Below, one piece after another: positions 36,147 to 45,897 of a stretch of 51,974 nt of DNA. Within the stretch, counting starts at the first letter, position 1. Each line of letters starts with the position of its first letter. Source of the DNA: MAG-121220-bin8 sp964433845 (GTDB lineage Bacteria > Bacteroidota > Bacteroidia > Flavobacteriales > Flavobacteriaceae); NCBI GenBank assembly GCA_964433845.1, contig CAYSTA010000009.1, forward strand, positions 1-51,974, written 5' to 3'. The notes under the pieces were generated by a model, which saw nothing but the letters and a program-made list of their open reading frames with translations, was not told the DNA's origin and did no database searches. Position numbers and translations under genes: made by a program.

Positions 36147-39100
36147 ATGCAAAAGTTTAAGTTATTAGTCTTTTTGTTTTTATTTAGTTCTACTATTATA
36201 AACTCACAGTACAGGGAATGGGAAGACTTGTCTGTTTTTTCAGTTAACACAGAAAAATCACATGCTACTTTTTATCCTTTTAGTAGTGAAAAACATTTAA
36301 TTGAAAATGATTTTTCAAATAACGATCTATACACATCTTTGAATGGAAAATGGGATTTTAAGCTTTATCGTAACATTGATTCTGTTCCATCAAATTTCTT
36401 TTTAAAAAAGAGCAATGTGAAAAGTTGGGGAAAAATTCCAGTTCCTGCAGATTGGCAATTTCATTCTGAAGATTTTCCAGTTTATTCCAATATAATATAT
36501 CCTTATGAGATTAATCCACCATATATGCCAAAAGATTATAATCCAATTGGTTTATATCATAGAAAGTTTAAAATAAGCAAGGATTGGAATGATAAAGAAG
36601 TTTTTATTCATTTTGCTGGGGTTAATTCTGCATTTTACTTATGGGTAAATGGAGTGAAAGTGGGTTATTCTGAGGGGAGTAAAACTCCAGCTGAATTTAA
36701 CATTACAAAACATATTAAAAAAGGAAAAAACACTCTTATGCTTCAGGTAATTAGATGGTCTGATGGCACTTATTTGGAAGACCAAGATTTTTGGAGACTT
36801 AGCGGAATTGAAAGAGATGTCTTTTTGTATGCACAACCAAAAGTAGCAATAAGAGATTTCTTTGTAAAAACTAACTTAAGTAAAGATTTGAAAAAATCTG
36901 ATTTTAACATAGATGTTGATATTAGAAATTATAATAATTCCAATTCTAAATTAAAAGTTAGATCAAAATTATATGATGATAAAAGTCAATTAATTAAAAC
37001 TTTTGATAAAGATGTTGAAATAGAACCCTTTAGTACCTTAAAGGTAAACCTTAGTGAAGAGATTTTAGAGCCTTTTCTATGGAGCGCTGAACAGCCGAAT
37101 TTGTATTATTTATCAACAACTTTAATTCAAAATGGAAAAGAAACACAATCTATAGGTCAACAAATTGGATTTCGAAGAATTGAACTTGATGGAGGGCAGG
37201 TCTTGGTTAATAATCAACCTATACTATTTAAAGGAGTTAATAGACATGAGCATGATGAATTTACTGGTCATGTAGTTTCTAAGGAATCTATGTTGAAAGA
37301 TATAGAGATAATGAAACAAAACAATATAAATGCTGTGAGAACTTCTCATTATCCTAATGATCCCTTTTGGTATGAACTCTGTAATAAGTACGGTATTTAT
37401 GTTATTGATGAGGCAAATGTAGAATCTCACGGTTTTGGTTATGAAAAAGAGAATACCCCTGCATTTAAACCTGAATTTGATGCAATGCATATGGATAGAT
37501 GGGTCAGAATGGTAGAAAGAGACAAAAATCACCCATCAATAATCATGTGGTCTCTAGGAAATGAGGCTGGAGACGGTCCAATTTTTGTTAAAGGATACGA
37601 ATGGCTAAAAGATTATGACAAATCTAGACTGGTTTTTTATGAAAGAACATCTGATAGAATTGATCTTAAAAAGATGGGAATTAATTTAAAACCTCATACC
37701 GATTTTTTAGGATGGATGTATAAAACGATGAATCAATTAAAAAGAGAGTATTTAGGAAGATTCCCATACAGACCATTTATTTGGGCAGAATATTCCCATG
37801 CTATGGGAAACAGTAATGGGAACATTGCAGATTTATGGGAAATGGTATATAAAGAAAGACAAATGCAAGGAGGGTTTATTTGGGATTTTGTAGACCAAGG
37901 CCTAGCAGATTATAATAGTGATGGCAAGAAATACTGGAAATATGGAGGAGACTTTTCTCCAAGCACCTACCATAACGATACCAATTTTTGTATGAATGGT
38001 TTAGTAAATACTGATAGGACTTTTCATCCAGCAATGGCTGAAATAAAAAAAGTATATCAGGATGTAAAATTCTCATTACAAAAGAGCGTTAGATCTATTA
38101 CAGTAAAACTTGAAAATCATTATTTTTTTACTAATCTCAATGAATTTGATTTTAAGTATGAGCTTTTAAAAGATGGAAAAGTTATAGAAAATGGAAATTT
38201 TGACATAGATTTAAAACCTCAATCTTCAACAATTATTAATGTTCCAATAAACAGTAGTTTACTGAAAGAAATTCAAATTAAGGGATATGTTCAAAAACTT
38301 CACGATTATCATTTAAATGTCTATGGATTTTTGAGTAATGGTAAAAATTTAATTCCATCGGGTCATTTGATTTTAAATGAACAATTGGTAATTCAAGAGT
38401 CTAGGGTTAGAAATACACTTTCTAATTCATCAAAATCACTTAAAGTTGATATAAGTAATGATTTAATTACAATACATAATGAAAAAGTATCATTTTCTTT
38501 TGATAAATCTTCAGGAGAAATGGGTAGTTATATTGTCAATGGGAAAGAATTTATTGATAAAGCCCCTTATTTAAACTTTTGGAGAGCGCCGATAGACAAT
38601 GATTATGGAAATCAATTACCAGTTAGGTCTAAACAATGGAAGGTGGCTTCTAATAAAAGAAACCTAAAGAGTATTAATCATGAAGTTCTTGGTAAAAATG
38701 TGAAGGTATTGGTCCAATATGAATTAGAAAATATCAAATCTTCATATACTACTACATTTTTAATTAACCCTGAGGGTGAAGTTAAAATATCAAATGACTT
38801 TAGATATAATGGAAGATTGGTAGACGCTGAAATGCCAAGATTTGGAATGAACTTACAAATTCCTAAAAATTATAGTAATGTATCGTGGTATGGTAGGGGG
38901 CCGCATGAAAATTATATAGACAGAAAAGATTCTGCATTTATGGGAATATATAAATCTTCTGTTGGAGAATTGGGATTTGATTATTCTAGACCACAAGAGA
39001 ATGGTTATCGTACTGAAACAAAGTGGCTTGAATTAAAAGATGATAATGGAGTAGGTATAAAAATATTAGGAGACCCTTATATCTCTTTCAGTGCACATTA

Positions 39101-39353
39101 TAATACCATTGAAGATTTTGATGATGGTTTAAGAGAAAATAAACCTGGAGAAAAAGCTTCGCCAAGGTCAAGAATTATAAAAAAGCAGAGAAAACCTGTT
39201 GATATTGCTAAAAGAGATTTTATAAGTTTAAATATTGATTTAAAACAAATGGGAATAGGTGGAGATAACAGTTGGGGGGCTAGGCCATTGATGAAATACC
39301 TTATTCAGCCCGGAAATTTTGAATATTCTTTTATTATAAAGCCTTTTAATTAA
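36147..39353 (+). CDS. Glycoside hydrolase family 2 beta-galactosidase (LacZ type), exported
   Basis: A 1068-aa GH2 enzyme with a signal peptide (about 1-20, cleavage near NSQ). Domains run in LacZ order: sugar-binding jelly roll (about 50-235), Ig-like domain (about 240-340), TIM barrel (about 345-640), and a C-terminal beta-galactosidase small-chain-like domain (about 775-1065). The acid/base is E473 in WSLGNEAGDG and the nucleophile E548 in IWAEYSHAMGNSNGN; the spacing of 75 is close to that in E. coli LacZ (461 and 537). The retained DQDFWRLSGIERDV block is typical. It should act in the periplasm on desulfated beta-galactosides and feed galactose to GalK. Divergent from the sulfatase pair, upstream of susC. 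Confidence 0.95.
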   Translation: MQKFKLLVFLFLFSSTIINSQYREWEDLSVFSVNTEKSHATFYPFSSEKHLIENDFSNNDLYTSLNGKWDFKLYRNIDSVPSNFFLKKSNVKSWGKIPVPADWQFHSEDFPVYSNIIYPYEINPPYMPKDYNPIGLYHRKFKISKDWNDKEVFIHFAGVNSAFYLWVNGVKVGYSEGSKTPAEFNITKHIKKGKNTLMLQVIRWSDGTYLEDQDFWRLSGIERDVFLYAQPKVAIRDFFVKTNLSKDLKKSDFNIDVDIRNYNNSNSKLKVRSKLYDDKSQLIKTFDKDVEIEPFSTLKVNLSEEILEPFLWSAEQPNLYYLSTTLIQNGKETQSIGQQIGFRRIELDGGQVLVNNQPILFKGVNRHEHDEFTGHVVSKESMLKDIEIMKQNNINAVRTSHYPNDPFWYELCNKYGIYVIDEANVESHGFGYEKENTPAFKPEFDAMHMDRWVRMVERDKNHPSIIMWSLGNEAGDGPIFVKGYEWLKDYDKSRLVFYERTSDRIDLKKMGINLKPHTDFLGWMYKTMNQLKREYLGRFPYRPFIWAEYSHAMGNSNGNIADLWEMVYKERQMQGGFIWDFVDQGLADYNSDGKKYWKYGGDFSPSTYHNDTNFCMNGLVNTDRTFHPAMAEIKKVYQDVKFSLQKSVRSITVKLENHYFFTNLNEFDFKYELLKDGKVIENGNFDIDLKPQSSTIINVPINSSLLKEIQIKGYVQKLHDYHLNVYGFLSNGKNLIPSGHLILNEQLVIQESRVRNTLSNSSKSLKVDISNDLITIHNEKVSFSFDKSSGEMGSYIVNGKEFIDKAPYLNFWRAPIDNDYGNQLPVRSKQWKVASNKRNLKSINHEVLGKNVKVLVQYELENIKSSYTTTFLINPEGEVKISNDFRYNGRLVDAEMPRFGMNLQIPKNYSNVSWYGRGPHENYIDRKDSAFMGIYKSSVGELGFDYSRPQENGYRTETKWLELKDDNGVGIKILGDPYISFSAHYNTIEDFDDGLRENKPGEKASPRSRIIKKQRKPVDIAKRDFISLNIDLKQMGIGGDNSWGARPLMKYLIQPGNFEYSFIIKPFN

Positions 39354-39366
39354 TAATTTAATAATT

Positions 39367-39427
39367 TATAGGATTATTATTGTTAATTTCATAATTTAAC
39401 AGGTTATATTATGATTAATATCCTATA
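39367..39427. repeat. 8-bp inverted repeat in the susC upstream region
   Basis: TATAGGAT (39367-39374) and ATCCTATA (39420-39427) are perfect inverted copies 45 bases apart in the 134-base gap before the SusC-like gene. They could bind a regulator or fold in the mRNA leader. The gap otherwise holds only a weak TATATTTA box at 39444-39451, without a TTG at the expected spacing. Confidence 0.35.
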
Positions 39428-39487
39428 GAAACTGTAATTTTTCTATATTTAGAATTGAAACGAACAATTTAACCAAAATTTTATATT

Positions 39488-42400
39488 ATGAATAAACGTA
39501 GTATTACGTCCATTCTCTTGATGTTTTTCATTGGAATAGGAACACTAATTGCTCAGAAAACAATAAGTGGAACAGTAACCGCAGATGGTTCACCTCTTCC
39601 TGGAGTTTCTGTAATTGAGCAAGGAACAGTAAATGGAGTAACATCAGATTTTGATGGGAACTATTCTATAACATTACAAAATGACAACTCTCAGTTAGTT
39701 TTTAGTTACTTAGGTTTTATTACACAAACCTTGTCAACTTCATCTTCTACTTTAAATGTAGCATTGGTGGAGGATGTAGCTCAACTGGAAGAAGTAGTTG
39801 TTACTGGTTATGGATCTACAACTAAAAAGTCTTTAACAGGAGCCATTGGAACCGTTGCTGCTGAAAGCTTAACATTAAAGCCTGCACAAAATACCTCAAC
39901 CCTTCTTATGGGACAGGTTGCAGGATTGTCTGCTAGACAAGGAGGATCCTTACCAGGCTATGATTGGGCTACCCTTAGTATTAGAAACTTTGGCACTGCT
40001 TTAATTCTAATTGATGGAGTTGAATCTTCTCTTGGGCAAATTGATCCAAACGATATTCAATCCATTTCTGTTTTAAAAGATGCTGCAGCCTCTATTTATG
40101 GTGCAAGAGCTGGTAATGGAGTTATTCTTGTTACAACAAAGAGAGGGTCGGATGGTGCAAAGGGAGCAAGATTCACTTATCATGGTACTACTACCTGGTC
40201 TAATTTAATTACTATGCCTAAGACTGTCAACGCTCATCAATTTGCTGAGTTGATGGAGGAAAATGGATTAGGTGCAGAGAATGAAATGCCAGAATATTTA
40301 GATTATGATACTACAAGAAAAAGAGTTTATAATAGAATTACAGGACAAGATTTTGATGGTGTAGACTGGTATAGAACTGCTTATAAAGACTGGGCTCCTC
40401 AAACTCAACATAACTTAAGTGCTCGTGGAAGAGGAGAAAAAATGGGATATTATATCTCTCTAGGATTTACAGATACAGAAAGTGCTTTTAGAGATGCAGA
40501 TTATACTCAGAACAGATATAATATTAGAACTAACTTGGATGCAAAATTTACAGATAATTTAAGTGCTGCAATAGATCTAAGTTACCGCCAGACTACTTTA
40601 GATAGAGCGAATTTTGGAATAAGTGAAATGTATAACAGATTAGGCACGGGAAAACCTACTAACCTTCCAATATTTCCTGATCCTTCTTTTGCCTCACAAA
40701 CTGGAGCTGCAACACCTTATTCTCCAATTTATATGGTAAGAAAGTCTCATTCTGGAACTAGAGTAGATAGAGATAATAATCTGCAAGCACGTATTAGCTT
40801 AAAGTATGACGTTCCTTTTATTAAAGGATTAACTGCAATAGCTAGTTTGAATATGGAAACTCAAACCGAATGGAACAAGCAAATTCAAAAGAAGTTTAAC
40901 ATGTATACCTATGACCCTTTAGATGGGGAAGGGGATGCTGCATATACGTTTTTTGGTACATATCAAAGAGATTTCATAAGTGTTAATTCAGATCGTGATA
41001 TGGAATTACTCCCTAAACTAACTTTAAACTATGAAAATTCTTGGGATCAACATGATTTAAAGGCCACTTTTGTTGCGGAGTCCACGACATTTGAAAGAGA
41101 TTATTTAATGGGATCAAGAACAGACCCATTATCATTTGAAGCACCCTATTTAAATTATTCATCTGAAGCAGAAAGAAATAATGCTGAAATTTTTTCACAA
41201 AGTGCTCGTTCAAGTTATGTAGGTAGGGTTAATTATACTTTTGATCAAAAATACCTTTTTGAAGCAACCATGAGAGCGGATGCAACTGCTCGATATTCTG
41301 CCGAAGGAAGATGGGGATATTTTCCAAGTGTTAGTTTTGGTTGGAGAATTTCTGAGGAGGACTTTCTTAAAGATTCTTCTGCATGGAATAATTTAAAGCT
41401 TAGAATGTCTTATGGAATTATGGGTAATGATGCTGTTTCAAATTTTGACTTTTTAACGGGATATAATATTTCGTCTGGTTTCTATATGTTTGACGGTAAA
41501 CCTTATCCAATTATTTCTTCAGCAGGTCTTGCAAATGCACTAGTGACATGGGAGACTATGAAAATTGCTAATATTGGTTTAGACGGTACTTTGTGGGATG
41601 GTGGATTAGGATTTGAAATAGATGCTTTCTATAGATTAAGAGAAGATATATTGGCTCTCCCGGATTCTGATATTCCTTTTCATTTTGGAGCAAGTCTTCC
41701 TAGAACGAATCTTAACTCTAGAGATAATAGAGGGTTTGATTTGATGTTAAAACACAAAGGGAAAATTGGAGATGTTTCTTATAGTATTAACCCTATGGTT
41801 TCCTACTCAAGAGGAAAGTATGTAAGCTGGGAAGAAAACATCTTACCAACAACTGGCGTAGATGCCGCTACTGCAAAGGCTAATGCAGAATATAATAGAA
41901 GATATGTTTTAACTGGAAATTGGGATGATCGTCAGTGGGGGTATCAAACAAATGGATTTTTTACTTCCCAAAGTCAGATTGATAACCATCCAGTAGATAT
42001 TGATGGTGCAGGAAATGCTACTGTTATTGTAGGAAATTTGATTAGAATAGATCAAAATGGTGATGGAAAAATAGATTGGAAAGATCAAATAGTAATTGGT
42101 CAAGGTGGTATGCCAAAATGGAACTACAGTACAAACATGTCGTTCAAATTTAAAAATTGGAGTTTAGATATGCTATGGCAAGGTGCTAGTGGATATACCA
42201 TTACTTTTGGCGGAGCTGCTGGACCATGGTCACATTCAGGTCACCAAACTGTATCTAAAAGTTTTGCTTACGAAAATAGATCAATTAGAGGAGCAAACGG
42301 TGATATCGAAATTGTAAAGGCATTTCCTCCTACTTTTACTACTGGTGGTATTCCTCAAGTAGATAACGTAGCGACTGACTTCAATAGAATTGATGCCATG

Positions 42401-42640
42401 TATATAAGATTAAAAACGATAAATTTAACTTATAATGTTGGAAGAGGTTTTGTAGATAAAACAGGTCTTGATGGTATCCAATTATATGCTGCAGCATCAA
42501 ATATATTGACTTTTGATAACTTAGGAGTTTATTCTGGAAGTTATGACCCAGAAATTACTACTGGAACAGCTGGAGGTAATATTGATAGAGCTTATCCTAA
42601 TAATATGACTATAACATCAGGAATTAAAATTCGATTTTAA
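39488..42640 (+). CDS. SusC/RagA family TonB-linked outer membrane transporter
   Basis: A 1050-aa outer-membrane importer for oligosaccharides. Order of parts: signal peptide (about 1-22, ends LIAQ), a carboxypeptidase D regulatory-like domain (about 24-100, GTVTADGSPLPGVSVIEQG and SDFDGNYSITL), the EEVVVTGYGS motif at 100-110 that serves as TonB box, a plug domain (about 115-225, with LILIDGVES and VLKDAAASIYGARAGNGVI), and a beta-barrel ending in TSGIKIRF with a terminal phenylalanine. The gene is visibly less AT-biased than the housekeeping genes, as expected for a highly expressed protein. It is followed by its SusD partner after 34 bases. Confidence 0.96.
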   Translation: MNKRSITSILLMFFIGIGTLIAQKTISGTVTADGSPLPGVSVIEQGTVNGVTSDFDGNYSITLQNDNSQLVFSYLGFITQTLSTSSSTLNVALVEDVAQLEEVVVTGYGSTTKKSLTGAIGTVAAESLTLKPAQNTSTLLMGQVAGLSARQGGSLPGYDWATLSIRNFGTALILIDGVESSLGQIDPNDIQSISVLKDAAASIYGARAGNGVILVTTKRGSDGAKGARFTYHGTTTWSNLITMPKTVNAHQFAELMEENGLGAENEMPEYLDYDTTRKRVYNRITGQDFDGVDWYRTAYKDWAPQTQHNLSARGRGEKMGYYISLGFTDTESAFRDADYTQNRYNIRTNLDAKFTDNLSAAIDLSYRQTTLDRANFGISEMYNRLGTGKPTNLPIFPDPSFASQTGAATPYSPIYMVRKSHSGTRVDRDNNLQARISLKYDVPFIKGLTAIASLNMETQTEWNKQIQKKFNMYTYDPLDGEGDAAYTFFGTYQRDFISVNSDRDMELLPKLTLNYENSWDQHDLKATFVAESTTFERDYLMGSRTDPLSFEAPYLNYSSEAERNNAEIFSQSARSSYVGRVNYTFDQKYLFEATMRADATARYSAEGRWGYFPSVSFGWRISEEDFLKDSSAWNNLKLRMSYGIMGNDAVSNFDFLTGYNISSGFYMFDGKPYPIISSAGLANALVTWETMKIANIGLDGTLWDGGLGFEIDAFYRLREDILALPDSDIPFHFGASLPRTNLNSRDNRGFDLMLKHKGKIGDVSYSINPMVSYSRGKYVSWEENILPTTGVDAATAKANAEYNRRYVLTGNWDDRQWGYQTNGFFTSQSQIDNHPVDIDGAGNATVIVGNLIRIDQNGDGKIDWKDQIVIGQGGMPKWNYSTNMSFKFKNWSLDMLWQGASGYTITFGGAAGPWSHSGHQTVSKSFAYENRSIRGANGDIEIVKAFPPTFTTGGIPQVDNVATDFNRIDAMYIRLKTINLTYNVGRGFVDKTGLDGIQLYAAASNILTFDNLGVYSGSYDPEITTGTAGGNIDRAYPNNMTITSGIKIRF

Positions 42641-42674
42641 CTAAATAAAAAATAATTAATAAACTATAACAAAA

Positions 42675-44399
42675 ATGAAAAAACTATTTTACTTATCAAT
42701 TTCTTTAATATTTGTATTTGGATGTGCAGATTTAGATCTGCAACCTACAGATATGATTTCAGAAGATGCAGTTAAGAAAGATCCTAAATTAGTAGAGGCT
42801 TTTTTAACTAAAATTTATGCTAATGCTGTGTTTGAACCCAATGAAGTTAGTAGTATGAAAGGGCAAGAAAGACTTACAGACGCAGTTGTTGGCGCAGAGT
42901 ATACACTTATGGCTCCCTGGCAAAATGGAGTAAAGGCTTCTTATCACATTCCTACATCAAGTGGAGCACATAATAACTTAAATAGATGGCATTACGGAAA
43001 TATTAGATCTTGTAATGAAATTATTGACATATTACAAAATGCTACTTTTGATGCTGCAACTGTAAAACAACAGATAGCAGAGGCTAAATTTCTAAGAGCT
43101 TGGATGTATTTAGATATGGCAAAGAGATATGGTGGAATGCCACTTGAGATAACTGCAAAATCTGTTGATGCTGGTACAGATGAGTTAATGATTCCTAGAT
43201 CAACCCTAAAAGCAACTTATGATCAAATCATTTCTGATTTAGATGCAGGAATTGCTGACTTACCTGGTTCTGCTCTTTATGGAAAAGCTTCCAAATGGGC
43301 TGCTTATGCTTTAAAAAGTAGAGCTGCATTATATGCTGCTAGAATTGCTAAATATCACCCTCAATCAGCTAATGGCTTAACTTCTATTCCTTCTGGTTCA
43401 TCAGGTGGGTATTACGCAATGGCTCTTGCTTCTGCCAATGCAGTAATTGATGGGGGAAAACATGCATTACACACAGGATCTAACAAAGAAACTACATTTG
43501 GCGAGATTTTTTATAAAGTAAAAGGAATCTCAGAAGTAATTTTCTCTGAAGAATATAACACTGGATTAGGTAAAACCCATGCTTGGTCAGGATATGCATT
43601 ACCAGATGGATTTAAAGCTGGATGGGGATCTAATATGCACATGTACTTAGCTTCTGATGCAAGGTTCGAGTACCAGGATGGAAGTCCAGGAGACACGCAT
43701 CATGCAAAATTCAATAACAAAACTTTTTTCGATATCGAGGAAGTTATTTATAAGAAAGATCCTCGTTACTTAGCAACACTATTTACCCCTGAAGATGTAT
43801 TTCAGGGAAGAGAGGTGTGGTTCCATGATAATTCAGTAGGATCAGGAAATAAATTAGGTAGAGCAGGTAATGCAGTTCCTAAAAGAGCACCGGGAAGAAA
43901 TAGAAATAGAGGTGGTAGATTGATTCAAAAAAGGGTACATCCTGATGTTGAATTTCCTGCATTTGGAACAGACGATGTAGATTACATAGTTCTTAGAACT
44001 GGAGAAATGTACTTAAATGCCTCGGAAGCAGCATTTGAAACAGGTAAGATGACTCAAGCTAAAGACAGACTGAATGCGCTAAGAGCTAGAGTTGGGATGC
44101 CTGCAAAAACAACAGTAACCTTAGATCTTATTAAAAATGAAAGGTTTGTTGAGCTATATGCTGAAAACCATAGATATTGGGATTTAAGAACTTGGAGGGA
44201 TGCTCAAGCAGAGATACATCTTGTTACAAAATTTGGTACAAAATGGTATAGAAGAAAAAGTGATGGAATGTATAAGGCTAAAAAGTGGAAATGGAATTTT
44301 TCACAAAACACTCCTTTCCTTCCAAAAATGTACTGGCTACCATACGGAACAAACAAATTGGCTCAAAACCCTAATTTAGTAGAAAATCCTGGGTATTAA
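42675..44399 (+). CDS. SusD/RagB family glycan-binding lipoprotein
   Basis: A 574-aa surface lipoprotein that forms the lid of the SusC barrel. The signal peptide ends at the lipidated C16 (LIFVFG-C), followed by ADLDLQPTDMISEDA. Helical TPR-like units frame the fold: RSCNEIIDIL, AEAKFLRAWMYLDMAKRYGGMP (about 135) and the C-terminal YLNASEAAFETG, LNALRARVGMP and ELYAENHRYWDLRTW. It ends LAQNPNLVENPGY, a standard SusD ending. The ligand cannot be read from sequence; neighbouring sulfatases and beta-galactosidase suggest a sulfated galactoside. Confidence 0.95.
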   Translation: MKKLFYLSISLIFVFGCADLDLQPTDMISEDAVKKDPKLVEAFLTKIYANAVFEPNEVSSMKGQERLTDAVVGAEYTLMAPWQNGVKASYHIPTSSGAHNNLNRWHYGNIRSCNEIIDILQNATFDAATVKQQIAEAKFLRAWMYLDMAKRYGGMPLEITAKSVDAGTDELMIPRSTLKATYDQIISDLDAGIADLPGSALYGKASKWAAYALKSRAALYAARIAKYHPQSANGLTSIPSGSSGGYYAMALASANAVIDGGKHALHTGSNKETTFGEIFYKVKGISEVIFSEEYNTGLGKTHAWSGYALPDGFKAGWGSNMHMYLASDARFEYQDGSPGDTHHAKFNNKTFFDIEEVIYKKDPRYLATLFTPEDVFQGREVWFHDNSVGSGNKLGRAGNAVPKRAPGRNRNRGGRLIQKRVHPDVEFPAFGTDDVDYIVLRTGEMYLNASEAAFETGKMTQAKDRLNALRARVGMPAKTTVTLDLIKNERFVELYAENHRYWDLRTWRDAQAEIHLVTKFGTKWYRRKSDGMYKAKKWKWNFSQNTPFLPKMYWLPYGTNKLAQNPNLVENPGY

Positions 44400-44418
44400 A
44401 ATTTAGTTTATTTAATTT

Positions 44419-44459
44419 AAAAAAGGTTCAAAATTTTAAGTTTTTGAACCTTTTTTTTT
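44419..44459 (+). terminator. Hairpin with T-run between susD and the next sulfatase
   Basis: GGTTCAAAA (44425-44433) pairs perfectly with TTTTGAACC (44442-44450), extended by an A-run before and a T-run after (T 44451-44459). This is a strong intrinsic terminator shape. It ends 18 bases before the ATG of the next gene in the same direction, so it may act as a partial terminator that lowers sulfatase expression relative to SusCD. Confidence 0.8.
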
Positions 44460-44476
44460 ACGTATTTTTATTAATT

Positions 44477-45895
44477 ATGAAAATTAAACAAACCCTATTA
44501 ATTGCTATATTTCTTTTAGTTACAGGATGTATAGGTACTGATAATAAAAAACCAAATGTGATTTTTATTCTTGTAGATGATCTGGGTTGGAATGATTTAG
44601 GTTATTCAGGAAGTGCCTTTTATGAAAGTCCAAATATTGACAAATTAAGTAAGGATAGTTTTGAATTTAAAACAGCTTATGCTGCCAGTTCAGTATGTTC
44701 TCCTACTAGAGCTTCTATTATGACAGGGAAACATCCAGCAAGAGTCAATATAACAGATTGGATTCCTGGTCTTGATCCCAAAAATAGACCTCTTTTAGGA
44801 CCACAGGATTTACATCAATTGCCCTTAGATGAAACAACCATTGCTGAAAAGTTAAAGGAATCAGGATATAAAACTTTTTATGCAGGAAAATGGCATTTAG
44901 GATCTCAGGGATATTATCCTGAAGAAAATGGATTTGATATTAATATAGGAGGATTTGAAAAAGGATCTCCAATGGGAGGATATTATTCCCCATATAAGAA
45001 TCCTAAATTATCTGATGGACCTGAGGGTGAGTATCTAACCGATAGATTAACAAGTGAGTCTATTTCCTTTATTGAAAACCATGATAAGAGCCAACCTTTT
45101 GTTTTGTTTTTGTCCTTTTACAATGTGCATACTCCAATTCAGCCTAATTTAAAACATGTAAATTATTTTAAGGAAAAATTAGATTCAATGGATGATAATA
45201 AAGTTAGAGTTCGTGAGGAGGGAGAGGCAATTAGTTTATTAAACCAAGTGAATCATAATTATGCATCTATGGTATATGCTATGGATGAAAACGTTGGAAG
45301 GTTAATAAATAGTTTAAAAGAAAATAATTTGTACAATGATGCACTAATTATTTTTACATCTGATAATGGAGGTCTTTCAACCCTAAGAAGAGTTGCACCG
45401 ACTTCAGTATTTCCTTTAAGAGCTGGAAAAGGATGGTTATATGAGGGTGGTATAAGAATTCCTCAATTAATTAAGACCCCAGGAAACTCTAAAAATATCA
45501 AAATTGAAGACGTAACGGTTTCTTATGATTTGTTTCCAACTATTTTAGACTATGCTGGATTAAATAGTGAAACAGAAATAGATGGAAAAAGTTTAATGCC
45601 AATATTGGAAGGTGAATCCAAAATGGATAGAGAAGATGTTTTTTGGCATTTTCCACACTATCATGGAAGCCTATGGAAACCAGGTTCTGCTATTAGACAT
45701 GGAGATTGGAAATTAGTGCAACATTTTGAATCCAATACAGTAGAGCTTTACAATTTAAAAAATGATATTGGTGAAATGGATGATTTATCATCAAAATTTC
45801 CTGAAAAAACTCAAGATTTATTAAATAGATTAAATAACTTACGAGAGGATACCAATGCAAATTCAGTTTCAATAAATAAAAATTTTAAACAATAA
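44477..45895 (+). CDS. S1 family sulfatase, lipoprotein (paralogue of the one at 32726)
   Basis: A 472-aa sulfatase. The ATG at 44477 gives a proper lipoprotein signal (IKQTLLIAIFLLVTG then C18); an earlier ATG at 44444 lies inside the terminator stem and is rejected. It has ILVDDLGWND, the formylglycine cysteine C74 in SSVCSPTRASIMTGK (C-x-P-T-R, an accepted variant), GKWHLGSQGYYP and TSDNGG. The middle segment closely matches the sulfatase at 32726, while the C-terminal third differs and a loop with extra acidic residues (near 230-255) is inserted. Two bases separate it from the next sulfatase. Confidence 0.94.
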   Translation: MKIKQTLLIAIFLLVTGCIGTDNKKPNVIFILVDDLGWNDLGYSGSAFYESPNIDKLSKDSFEFKTAYAASSVCSPTRASIMTGKHPARVNITDWIPGLDPKNRPLLGPQDLHQLPLDETTIAEKLKESGYKTFYAGKWHLGSQGYYPEENGFDINIGGFEKGSPMGGYYSPYKNPKLSDGPEGEYLTDRLTSESISFIENHDKSQPFVLFLSFYNVHTPIQPNLKHVNYFKEKLDSMDDNKVRVREEGEAISLLNQVNHNYASMVYAMDENVGRLINSLKENNLYNDALIIFTSDNGGLSTLRRVAPTSVFPLRAGKGWLYEGGIRIPQLIKTPGNSKNIKIEDVTVSYDLFPTILDYAGLNSETEIDGKSLMPILEGESKMDREDVFWHFPHYHGSLWKPGSAIRHGDWKLVQHFESNTVELYNLKNDIGEMDDLSSKFPEKTQDLLNRLNNLREDTNANSVSINKNFKQ

Positions 45896-45897
45896 TC

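Noticed and set aside
37224..38076. Minus-strand open frames inside the beta-galactosidase gene
   Set aside because: They are shadows of a complete GH2 coding sequence with intact catalytic motifs.
44444..44476. Earlier ATG for the sulfatase at 44477
   Set aside because: It falls inside the right arm of the terminator hairpin and would put extra residues before a complete lipoprotein signal.
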